From G965267335 sp965267335 (GTDB taxonomy: Bacteria > Bacteroidota > Bacteroidia > Cytophagales > JAAEPT01), in contig OZ253953.1 in the NCBI GenBank assembly GCA_965267335.1, forward strand, positions 744,001 through 808,000: 64,000 bases of DNA, given 5' to 3'. The notes beneath the pieces were generated by a model that saw only the letters and a program-made list of their open reading frames with translations, ran no database searches and had not been told where the DNA came from. The first letter of the stretch is position 1, and the number at the start of each line of letters is the position of its first letter. The translations under genes were made by a program, and so were the position numbers. This document shows positions 33,253-41,062 of the stretch, in pieces.

Positions 33253-35976
33253 TTACTTCGCCTTTTCCAGTTTTCTTTTAATCTCTCTCTCTTCGTATGA
33301 TTCGATGATATCGTCAACTTTGATGTCGTTATAGCCTTTTATGCTTACACCGCACTCATAATTGCTTTTGACCTCCGATACATCGTCTTTGAATCGTTTC
33401 AGTGCATCGATTTCACCTTCATGGATAACAATACCATCCCGGATTATTCGAATAGGGTTGTTTCTCTTGACAAGTCCATCTTTCACATAACAACCTGCTA
33501 CTGTACCGATTTTTGAGATTTTGAATACCTCTCTTACTTCTATATTACCCATGATGACTTCTTCAACAGTAGGCTCAAGCAGTCCTTCCATTGCATCTTT
33601 CATTTCATCGATGGCTTTGTATATAACAGAGTATAATCTGATTTCAATTTCTTCCTTTTCAGCCAGTTGTCGGGCCGGACCAGAAGGCCGAACCTGGAAT
33701 CCGCAGATAATGGCATCTGAGGCAGTTGCAAGTAATACATCCGATTCGGTGATTTGACCAACACCTTTATGGATAATGTTGACCTGTACTTCGTCCGTTG
33801 AAAGTTTCAAAAGGGAATCGGACAGTGCCTCAACAGAACCATCCACATCACCTTTAATTATTAGGTTGAGCTCTTTAAAGTTGCCGATAGCTAATCGTCT
33901 ACCAATTTCATCAAGAGTAAGGTGCTTCTTGGTTCTTACAGATTGCTCTCTAAGAAGTTGAGAACGTTTGTTAGTGATATCCCGGGCTTCCCTTTCCGTT
34001 TCGCAGATAACAAACTTGTCACCAGCCTGAGGAGCTCCATCCAGTCCTAATAACTGAATAGGTGTAGATGGACCTGCTTGATCAAGCTTGTTGCCTCTGT
34101 GGTCCATCATGGCTTTTACTCTACCGTGGTGAGGTCCGGCAACGACTATATCACCAATTCGAAGGGTGCCACTCTGTACAAGTAAAGTAGCCAAATACCC
34201 TCGTCCTTTATCGAGTGAGGCCTCAACTACTGTACCAATTGCTGGTTTGTTTGGATTAGCTTTCAGCTCAAGAAGTTCAGCTTCAAGGAGTACTTTTTCC
34301 AATAAATCAGGAACACCTTGACCTGACTTTGCAGACACTTCCTGACATTGGAATTTTCCACCCCAGTCCTCAACAAGAATGTTCTCCTTACTTAATTCTT
34401 CCTTAATTTTGTCAGGATTGGCATTTGGTTTATCAATTTTGTTGATCGCAATAACAATTGGGACACCTGCCACCTGAGCGTGATTAATCGCCTCTTTCGT
34501 TTGAGGCATGACACTGTCGTCCGCTGCAACTACAAGAATAACTATGTCTGTAACTTTGGCTCCCCTTGCTCTCATTGCCGTAAAGGCTTCGTGTCCAGGA
34601 GTATCAAGGAAAGCTATTTTCTTACCACTGTCTGTTTTTACGCTATAAGCCCCAATGTGCTGAGTGATACCCCCAGCTTCTTTATCGGCAATTTTAGAAT
34701 TTCTTATGTAGTCAAGTAGTGAAGTTTTACCGTGGTCAACGTGTCCCATGATTGTAACAACAGGAGAGCGTTCTTCCAGCAGGCTTTCATCTTCTTCCTC
34801 CTCTACTACATCTTCCTCGTCCTCCTGAGTCGTAAATTCTACTTTATAGCCAAACTCTTCAGAGATTAATGTGATTGTCTCTGCGTCAAGTCTCTGGTTG
34901 ATTGAAACAAACATTCCAAGGCTCATGCACATGGAAATAATTTCGTTTACACTGACATCCAATAGAGAAGCAAGGTCATTTGCTGAGATAAATTCAGTTA
35001 CTCTCAGTATGCTTTTTTCTTCTTCCTGTTTCAGCAATTCTTCTTCACGTGCTTCGGCTTGTGCTGATCTCTTTTCTTTACGATACTTACTTCTGTCTAC
35101 CTTATTGCCACCCATTTTGGCCAGGGTAGATTTGATTTTCTCTTGGATTTCTTTTTGTGAGATTTCTTCTTTTTGAGAATCTTCTCTTTGCTTGCCTCTT
35201 CCTTTACCCTTCTCTTTTCGAATATCAACCGGCTTGTCTATGCGAACTCTTTTCCGTTTTCTCTTTCCTGAGGCATCTCGGTCTGAAGTATTTTGGTCCT
35301 TTTTAGGGGTTCTCTTCTTTTCCTCTGGTAAATCGATTTTACCAACTACTGTTAAACCTTTCAGGGAGTCAGCTTTTGCCTGGACTTTTTCGGGTTCAGG
35401 TGCCGGTGCAGGCGCTGGGGCCTCTTTTTTAGGGGCTTCTGCTTCCTTTTTAGGTTGTTCTTCAGCTTTTTTTGCTTCTTCCTTCTTTTCTTCTTTCTCG
35501 GGTGTTGCTTCCGGTTCTTTTTTAGCCTTCTTCTTATCTTGGTCTAGGTCTATTTTACCTACGACTTTGATGCCCTGAAGCTTTACCCTGTCAGAAGGGA
35601 GGGACTCTTCTTTGGCTTCTTCTTTTTTCTCTTCGACTTCTTCCTCCTTGGCTGGAGTATCTTCTGCTGCCCCTACATTGGTGATAGTGATTTCTTCATC
35701 ATCACCTTCTTCTTTTTTCGCAAGAACCTGCTCGTCAGTTTCAATGATGAGATTCTTGGAATGCTTTTTACCGATAGTAAGCTCAGAGGCTTCTTCTTTG
35801 GCATCGGCTGAAGACTGAAATTCCTTGAACAGCATATCGTACTGCTCAACACTGATTTTAGTGTTGGGTTTATTATCAATATCGAAGCCTTTGGCTGCAA
35901 GGTGCTCAACAATGGTGCTTGTACCAACGTTTAGCTTTCTCGCTACCTGACTTAATCTCATTGTTTTTTCTGACAT
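33253..35976 (-). CDS. infB: Translation initiation factor IF-2
   Basis: 907 residues. It is a GTPase that delivers initiator tRNA to the ribosome. Order: N-terminal IF2N motif (RLSQVARKLNVGTSTIVEHL), a long Lys/Glu/Pro-rich linker (about 55-310), a second IF2N-like segment (ISANDLASLLDVSVNEIISM, about 330-350), the G domain with GHVDHGKT (411-418), DTPGHEAF and NKIDKPNA, then domains II-IV. The linker holds a duplicated motif: GIKVVGKIDL (135-144) and GLTVVGKIDL (207-216). It is the last gene of rimP-nusA-infB. Confidence 0.98.
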   Translation of the reverse strand: MSEKTMRLSQVARKLNVGTSTIVEHLAAKGFDIDNKPNTKISVEQYDMLFKEFQSSADAKEEASELTIGKKHSKNLIIETDEQVLAKKEEGDDEEITITNVGAAEDTPAKEEEVEEKKEEAKEESLPSDRVKLQGIKVVGKIDLDQDKKKAKKEPEATPEKEEKKEEAKKAEEQPKKEAEAPKKEAPAPAPAPEPEKVQAKADSLKGLTVVGKIDLPEEKKRTPKKDQNTSDRDASGKRKRKRVRIDKPVDIRKEKGKGRGKQREDSQKEEISQKEIQEKIKSTLAKMGGNKVDRSKYRKEKRSAQAEAREEELLKQEEEKSILRVTEFISANDLASLLDVSVNEIISMCMSLGMFVSINQRLDAETITLISEEFGYKVEFTTQEDEEDVVEEEEDESLLEERSPVVTIMGHVDHGKTSLLDYIRNSKIADKEAGGITQHIGAYSVKTDSGKKIAFLDTPGHEAFTAMRARGAKVTDIVILVVAADDSVMPQTKEAINHAQVAGVPIVIAINKIDKPNANPDKIKEELSKENILVEDWGGKFQCQEVSAKSGQGVPDLLEKVLLEAELLELKANPNKPAIGTVVEASLDKGRGYLATLLVQSGTLRIGDIVVAGPHHGRVKAMMDHRGNKLDQAGPSTPIQLLGLDGAPQAGDKFVICETEREARDITNKRSQLLREQSVRTKKHLTLDEIGRRLAIGNFKELNLIIKGDVDGSVEALSDSLLKLSTDEVQVNIIHKGVGQITESDVLLATASDAIICGFQVRPSGPARQLAEKEEIEIRLYSVIYKAIDEMKDAMEGLLEPTVEEVIMGNIEVREVFKISKIGTVAGCYVKDGLVKRNNPIRIIRDGIVIHEGEIDALKRFKDDVSEVKSNYECGVSIKGYNDIKVDDIIESYEEREIKRKLEKAK

Positions 35977-35999
35977 ACGCTGTTAAGTATTCGTTATTG

Positions 36000-37256
36000 C
36001 TATTCTTCTTCCTCTTCGAATTCTTGTTTCAAGATGTTGAAAATGTCCTGAACTGTTTCTTCCTCCAGTTCAGTTCTTCTAACAAGGTCTTCAGGGGTCA
36101 GTGCTAGTACACTTCGCCCTGTATCTAGTCCGATTCTATTAAGTTCTTCGATGATCCATCCATCGATTTCATCGGCAAATTCTTTCAAGTCTACGTCATC
36201 CTCAGCTTCAAATTCAGATAGTTCTCTGTAGACATCAATTTCATACCCTACCAGTTTACTGGCAAGTTTAATATTTTGCCCTCCTTTACCAATCGCTAAA
36301 GATACCTGATCGGGTTTGAGGTATACCGCAACCCTTTTATTTTCTTCATCAATCTTGATGGATGTAATTTTGGCCGGATTCAGAGCTCTTTGAATATAGA
36401 GATCGAGGTTTTCGGTATAGTTGATTACATCAATATTCTCGTTTTCAAGTTCACGGACAATGCTGTGAATCCTCGAACCTTTCATACCAACGCAAGCACC
36501 TACTGGGTCAACTCTATCATCAAATGATTCAACAGCTACCTTCGCTCTTTCTCCTGGTTCCCTTACCACATTCCTGATGCTGATAAGACCATCGTATACT
36601 TCAGGAACTTCGCTTTCAAACAATCTTTCAAGGAATGCTGGAGACGTTCTTGAAAGAATAATTCTTGGGTTTCCATTAGTCATTTCGACCCGCTGAACAA
36701 TGGCTCTCACACTCTCTCCTTTTCGATACCTGTCCTTCGGTATTTGTTCGTTTCTTGGAAGGATCAATTCATTTCCTTCACCATCAACCAGAAGCACTTC
36801 CCTGTTTAATACCTGATATATTTCGGCAGAGATAATTTCTCCTACGAGGTCTTTGTATTGCTGGAATAAAATGTCTTTTTCAAGGTCCTTCACTTTCTGA
36901 ATGAGCGTTTGACGAGCCGTCATTACCATCCTTCTACCAAACTCTTCTAGCTTTACTTCTTCAGCTACTTCTTCTCCAACCTCAAAATCTGATTCGATCT
37001 TCTTTGCATCTTTCAGGCGAATTTGAAGGTTTTCATCGAACTCCTCCTCATTGTCTTCAACGATTTCTCTATATCTCCATATCTCAAGGTCACCCTTGTC
37101 CACATTTATGATAACATCAAAGTTCTCGTCAGTTTCATATCTTCTCCTGATCATGGTTCTGAAGACATCTTCAAGAATCCTGATCATAGTAGGTCTGTCA
37201 ATGTTTTTGAATTTTGCAAATTCTGCAAACGATTCAATAAGTACGCTACTGTCCAT
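36000..37256 (-). CDS. nusA: Transcription elongation/termination factor NusA
   Basis: 418 residues. The N-terminal RNA polymerase-binding domain (SVLIESFAEFAKFKNIDRPT), an S1 domain (about 130-200), and two KH domains (VGACVGMKGSRIHSIVRELE; LAIGKGGQNIKLASKLVGYE) are visible. The C-terminal region contains VRRTELEEETVQDIF and an acidic end; the repeated acidic AR domains of E. coli NusA are absent, as in most bacteria. It modulates pausing, termination and antitermination. It lies 5 bases after rimP and 23 before infB. Confidence 0.97.
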   Translation of the reverse strand: MDSSVLIESFAEFAKFKNIDRPTMIRILEDVFRTMIRRRYETDENFDVIINVDKGDLEIWRYREIVEDNEEEFDENLQIRLKDAKKIESDFEVGEEVAEEVKLEEFGRRMVMTARQTLIQKVKDLEKDILFQQYKDLVGEIISAEIYQVLNREVLLVDGEGNELILPRNEQIPKDRYRKGESVRAIVQRVEMTNGNPRIILSRTSPAFLERLFESEVPEVYDGLISIRNVVREPGERAKVAVESFDDRVDPVGACVGMKGSRIHSIVRELENENIDVINYTENLDLYIQRALNPAKITSIKIDEENKRVAVYLKPDQVSLAIGKGGQNIKLASKLVGYEIDVYRELSEFEAEDDVDLKEFADEIDGWIIEELNRIGLDTGRSVLALTPEDLVRRTELEEETVQDIFNILKQEFEEEEE

Positions 37257-37261
37257 TTTGT

Positions 37262-37741
37262 TTATTTAAATGATACCAGAATGTTTGTCTTTTCTATATC
37301 CGAGAAGAGAATTTCCATCTCTTCCGTAATTTTTTGTTTCTTTCCTTTCTGCTTGTCGACTTTTTCGCTAAGAATCTTAATTCTTCGCTCGTCTACATCG
37401 AGGAGCTTCCCTGAAATTTTTTCCTTGTTGATCAGACTTACTTTTAAGTTCCTGCCAATATTCTTTTTGTATTGACGGTTAAGCTTTAAAGGCTGGTCCA
37501 ACCCAGGCGAAGATACTTCAAGGGTGTATTTACTATCGATCAGATCAACTTCCTCCAGAATTCCTCCGAGCTTCCTGCTTATTTCAGCACATTTATCGAT
37601 CGATACACCATCATCCCCATCCAGGACAATTGCAACTTTTTTCTGAGGGTTGTTGCCAGAGAATTTTATGTCAACGACAAATATTGAAGGATCAGAAATA
37701 ATCTCTTCAAGGTACCCCGATATTTTCTTTTCAGTACTCAA
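37262..37741 (-). CDS. rimP: Ribosome maturation factor RimP
   Basis: 159 residues from a TTG start, 15 bases after a stable leader hairpin. RimP assists assembly of the 30S subunit. The N-terminal half contains VDIKFSGNNPQKKVAIVLDGDDGV and KCAEISRKLGGILEE, then YTLEVSSPGLDQPL, the family hallmark, followed by a C-terminal Sm-like domain. It is first in the rimP-nusA-infB operon, as in most bacteria. Confidence 0.95.
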   Translation of the reverse strand: MSTEKKISGYLEEIISDPSIFVVDIKFSGNNPQKKVAIVLDGDDGVSIDKCAEISRKLGGILEEVDLIDSKYTLEVSSPGLDQPLKLNRQYKKNIGRNLKVSLINKEKISGKLLDVDERRIKILSEKVDKQKGKKQKITEEMEILFSDIEKTNILVSFK

Positions 37742-37755
37742 TTCTAATAAAAGAA

Positions 37756-37778
37756 AGAGGGGACTAACAGTCCCCTCT
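37756..37778 (-). promoter_or_regulatory. Leader hairpin of the rimP-nusA-infB operon
   Basis: A perfect 10-bp stem (AGAGGGGACT/AGTCCCCTCT) with a 3-base loop lies about 20 bases after the predicted transcription start and 15 before the TTG start. On the minus strand it is followed by TTCTTTTATT, an imperfect T-tract, so attenuation or translational control is possible. Confidence 0.7.
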
Positions 37779-37804
37779 GGCTCAGAATCTTTTATTTAGT
37801 GCTG

Positions 37805-37835
37805 CAAATCTAACGATTTTCATTATGAAACCAAA
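37805..37835 (-). promoter_or_regulatory. Promoter of rimP-nusA-infB
   Basis: On the minus strand, TTTG (37832-37835), 19 bases, TAGATTTG (37805-37812). The predicted start is about 37798. Confidence 0.8.
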
Positions 37836-37884
37836 AGAGTAAATCAAAATTGTGGCTTTTTCTGAGTAATTTGAATTTTCGCTT

Positions 37885-38952
37885 ATGATTAAGAAGGTTT
37901 TTCTTGTACTCACCATTCTACTAGCCGCAGTAAGTGCCTTTGCATTTCTGTCCTGTTATATATCTCCGGCCAGTTTTTGGTTGTCGGGTTTTTTGAGTTT
38001 GCTAACTCCGGTTATGTTACTACTCAATTTATTGGTACTTATTGTATGGCTTTTTCTTAAGAAGAAGTACTCATTGGTCCCCGCTTTAGCACTGTTAATC
38101 GGGCTTCGCCACGTGTTTTCTACGGTTTCATTTCACTCTGATTTGGAAAAGGTTTCAGGAAATACTCTGGCTATTACGAATTATAATGTTAGAATATTCA
38201 ATTGTTACAGCTATTTGCGTGATTCAGATTATGCATCCTCGAAAGGCATGATCAGGTGGCTTGAAAACTCCGAGTCAGATATTTTGTGTCTGCAGGAGTA
38301 CTATAACTTGGATAGCTCCGATATATTTAATGTTACCGAGCGGTTAAGAAAGAAGTTCAATTTCCAGTATCAGTCAAACTCGGTTGTTAATAGGGTTGGA
38401 GCTGAATTCGGAATGGTGATATTTAGTAAACATCCAATTATCAATACCGAGGTAGTGTTTTTTGAAGATAATCACTATAACAAGGCACTTGTAGTGGATA
38501 TACTTTTGAATGAGGACACTATTAAAGTTTACAATTTGCATTTACAGTCAATATATATCAATGAGGATGATGTCTTTGCTCAGGAAACTTCGAAGTATAA
38601 GTCTGTGGCCAGAAGCTTGAAAAAGGGCTTTGTGGAGAGGAGTAAGCAGGTAGACTCTTTATTGTTACTTGCTAATCAAAGTAAATATCCGGTTATAATT
38701 TGCGGAGATTTTAATGATACACCTTACAGCTATACTTACCAAAGATTTGAGAGTGAGTTTAAAAATGCTTTTGAGACCCGAGGAAGTGGCTTCGGTATTA
38801 CCTACAATGGCCGGATTCCATTTTTACGAATCGATCACCAATTTTATGGAAAGGGATTAACACCAATAAGATTTACGACTCATGACGAAGTAGATTACTC
38901 AGATCATTTCCCATTATCTGCAACTTACCAAATTCAAACTAACAATAAGTAA
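37885..38952 (+). CDS. Membrane-anchored endonuclease/exonuclease/phosphatase-family protein
   Basis: 355 residues. Two to three membrane helices (about 5-25, 33-53, 60-80) precede an EEP domain of about 250 residues. Domain motifs: ITNYNVRIFN, DILCLQEYY (metal-binding Glu), GDFNDTPYS, and YSDHFPLSA (catalytic Asp-His). The superfamily includes nucleases, sphingomyelinases and phosphoinositide phosphatases; the substrate here is unknown. The orientation suggests the catalytic domain could face the periplasm. Its 3' end overlaps the convergent LD-carboxypeptidase by 14 bases. Confidence 0.82.
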   Translation: MIKKVFLVLTILLAAVSAFAFLSCYISPASFWLSGFLSLLTPVMLLLNLLVLIVWLFLKKKYSLVPALALLIGLRHVFSTVSFHSDLEKVSGNTLAITNYNVRIFNCYSYLRDSDYASSKGMIRWLENSESDILCLQEYYNLDSSDIFNVTERLRKKFNFQYQSNSVVNRVGAEFGMVIFSKHPIINTEVVFFEDNHYNKALVVDILLNEDTIKVYNLHLQSIYINEDDVFAQETSKYKSVARSLKKGFVERSKQVDSLLLLANQSKYPVIICGDFNDTPYSYTYQRFESEFKNAFETRGSGFGITYNGRIPFLRIDHQFYGKGLTPIRFTTHDEVDYSDHFPLSATYQIQTNNK

Positions 38953-39838
38953 CAGAAGTGCCTTGGGAGTTTATTTTGAGCAAACAAGTCCTGCCAAATA
39001 CTATTGCCATATTTTCATCTTCGTGTCCGGAAGGGATATTGAACCCGACAGGGTAGTTATATTCTGAAGTATGCTCGTGGATTATTTCAGAAACATTTTT
39101 CCCGAAGTAGGAGGGGGCGTCCTTAATTTTTGAGAAGTGTCCTACCAGAAGGCCACTTAGCTGCTCAAGGATTCCGGTTCTTTTGAGTTGCACCATTAGT
39201 CTGTCGATATAATATAGGTGCTCATCAACATCTTCCAGGAATAGTATTTTGTTTTTGAAATCAGGTGCCGATGCGGTGCCTAACATATTTACCACTAGCG
39301 AAAGGTTTCCTCCGATAATTTCTGCTTTAGTCTCTCCTTGGATATTGAGGTCATGTGCTTTCTGTATTAGTGGGAGTGGTTGCCCGAATAAAGCATTAAC
39401 TAAAGAATTGTCACTGTTCAGAGTCGATTCCTTACCCATCAATAAAGGAACCGTTGAATGTATGCTTTGAATCCCAAGTTGGTGAAGGTGACAATGCAAA
39501 GTTGTATTATCACTAAAACCGCATATCCACTTTGGATTTCGTAAGAATTGAGAAAAATCCAATTGATCAATTATCCTTGAGGTACCATATCCTCCACGGG
39601 CGCAAATTATTGCTTTGGTATTTGGGTTATCCAGGGCCTGCTGGAAATCAGATAACCTCTGCAAATCAGTGCCAGCATATTGATGGTGTTGTTGATATAG
39701 GTGTTTTCCCAATTCAATTTCTAGCCCACTTTGCTCCAGGAATTGAATACCATTGCTCAATTCTTGGGGAGTTACTTTTCGTGCCGGTGCCACTATTGAG
39801 ATTTTATTTCCCGGTGTAAGACTTACTGGGCTGATCAT
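38939..39838 (-). CDS. ldcA: LD-carboxypeptidase (S66 family)
   Basis: 299 residues, no signal peptide. LD-carboxypeptidases remove the terminal D-Ala from tetrapeptides during murein recycling. The expected catalytic triad is visible: Ser in CGFSDNTTLHC, Glu in LFLEDVDEHLYYI, His in PSGHEDENMAI. The N-terminus has the family pattern (KISIVAPARKVT, CARGGYGTSRII). It is transcribed toward the endonuclease gene, and a terminator from the skp operon lies just upstream of its start. Confidence 0.9.
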   Translation of the reverse strand: MISPVSLTPGNKISIVAPARKVTPQELSNGIQFLEQSGLEIELGKHLYQQHHQYAGTDLQRLSDFQQALDNPNTKAIICARGGYGTSRIIDQLDFSQFLRNPKWICGFSDNTTLHCHLHQLGIQSIHSTVPLLMGKESTLNSDNSLVNALFGQPLPLIQKAHDLNIQGETKAEIIGGNLSLVVNMLGTASAPDFKNKILFLEDVDEHLYYIDRLMVQLKRTGILEQLSGLLVGHFSKIKDAPSYFGKNVSEIIHEHTSEYNYPVGFNIPSGHEDENMAIVFGRTCLLKINSQGTSVTYC

Positions 39839-39850
39839 AGTATTGTAAAA

Positions 39851-39880
39851 ATAAAAAATCCCGCTGGAAGGCGGGATTTA
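39851..39880 (-). terminator. Intrinsic terminator of the bamA-skp operon
   Basis: A 9-bp stem (AAATCCCGC/GCGGGATTT), 6-base loop, then a T-run on the minus strand. It follows the second skp-like gene by 23 bases. Confidence 0.87.
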
Positions 39881-39902
39881 CTTTCTAATTGTTCTCAAAA
39901 GA

Positions 39903-40490
39903 TTATTCTCCTCCTTGAGTATTTGTTGTTGGTGCAACGACACCTAATTTTTTCAGGACTTTGTTTGAAATGTTGTCATCTTCATTATTAGAATAGAGAA
40001 GGATAAGTGTTTGTGTGCTTGAAGACTGTTGATTAATTACATAGGTATATCCTTCTTCTTTTCCTACTTCCTGGATTTTTGTTAGGATTTTATCCAGTAG
40101 AGGTTGCATAACGGTGTTGAACTTATCTTGCAGCTTTTCGGTAGAAATATTTTCCTGAAATTGAAGCTGGGCCATCTTTGTCTTTAGATTTTGTTCCGCT
40201 TCTTTTAGTTCGATGTCAGTCATTTTTTCCTGATCAGCCATGATTTGGGCATAGGTTTCCTGATAATCCTGTTGCAATAGTTGCATTTTCTTTTGGAGCT
40301 GCATTTCGTAAGTTTTCAGGCTCTCTTGTGCGTCAGAAATCTCAGGCCACTTACTCATAATGTATTCAACATTAGCGTAGCCGATTTTTAGTTCTTTTTT
40401 CGGACTCGAGGTATTGGTGCTATCCTGAGCCTGAATGTTACTTATTGTTACTATTGCAACAATAATGGGTAGTATTAATTTCTTTATCAT
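39903..40490 (-). CDS. OmpH/Skp-family periplasmic chaperone (second copy)
   Basis: About 195 residues from the ATG at 40490, which gives a clean signal peptide (KKLILPIIVAIVTISNIQAQ) and avoids overlap; a longer start at 40514 exists. The mature protein is mostly one long coiled-coil hairpin rich in Gln, Lys and Glu (about 50-130), flanked by the short Skp head (IGYANVEYIMSKWPEI). Skp trimers hold unfolded outer-membrane proteins. It is the last gene of the uppS-bamA-skp-skp operon and ends with a low-complexity NTQGGE tail. Confidence 0.88.
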   Translation of the reverse strand: MIKKLILPIIVAIVTISNIQAQDSTNTSSPKKELKIGYANVEYIMSKWPEISDAQESLKTYEMQLQKKMQLLQQDYQETYAQIMADQEKMTDIELKEAEQNLKTKMAQLQFQENISTEKLQDKFNTVMQPLLDKILTKIQEVGKEEGYTYVINQQSSSTQTLILLYSNNEDDNISNKVLKKLGVVAPTTNTQGGE

Positions 40491-40494
40491 CGTT

Positions 40495-41043
40495 TTACTT
40501 ATTTCCTGTTTCATTATTTTCTCCTTGTTTTTCTGCTAAGCCTAGCTCCTCCAGGACATAATCAGAGTAGTCATGAGTCGGGCTTGCATAGACCATGGTC
40601 AAGTCCCCTGATTTGTCAAACATAATCTGGAGTTTCTCTCTCTGACAAACCTTCTTAACAGCAGCATATATCTTGTCTTGTACAGGTTTAATCAGTTCCT
40701 GACGCTTTAAAAATATTAAACCTTCAAAGCCAAATATTTTTCTTTGCTTGTCTCTGATTTTTGTGTCTTCCTCACGAATGGCTTTAAGTCTTTTCTGAAC
40801 CATTTCTTCCGTAAGTAAGATTCGTTCCTGCTCAAATATTCTGATATTAGAGTCAAGCGTTGATTTCATTTGTTCAATTTCCTTCTGATACTGAACCGAA
40901 ATTTTATCAATTTCTTTTTGAGCCTCTTTATACTCCGGCATCTTTGAAAGTATGCCTTCGCTGTCTATGTAACCAAATTTCTGGCCAAAAGATAAATTTC
41001 CAATAGAAAAAAGTGCTACAAGGATAAAAAGATACTTTTTCAT
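40495..41043 (-). CDS. OmpH/Skp-family periplasmic chaperone (first copy)
   Basis: 182 residues with signal peptide (KKYLFILVALFSIGNLSFG). The head sequence FGYIDSEGILSKMPEYKEAQ and the long charged helix hairpin (about 45-115) identify an Skp-like holdase for outer-membrane proteins. It lies 19 bases after bamA and is followed at once by a second Skp. The two copies differ in length and sequence, suggesting specialised clients or hetero-oligomers. Confidence 0.9.
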   Translation of the reverse strand: MKKYLFILVALFSIGNLSFGQKFGYIDSEGILSKMPEYKEAQKEIDKISVQYQKEIEQMKSTLDSNIRIFEQERILLTEEMVQKRLKAIREEDTKIRDKQRKIFGFEGLIFLKRQELIKPVQDKIYAAVKKVCQREKLQIMFDKSGDLTMVYASPTHDYSDYVLEELGLAEKQGENNETGNK

Positions 41044-41062
41044 AGCTAAAATTGTTTAAAAT

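Noticed and set aside
35192..35578. Open frame of 128 codons on the plus strand
   Set aside because: It is antisense to the Lys/Glu-rich linker of infB; its Ser/Phe/Ala-rich sequence is the expected by-product of that codon bias.
37023..37475. Open frame of 150 codons on the plus strand across rimP and nusA
   Set aside because: Antisense to two clear conserved genes, with no recognisable domain or promoter.
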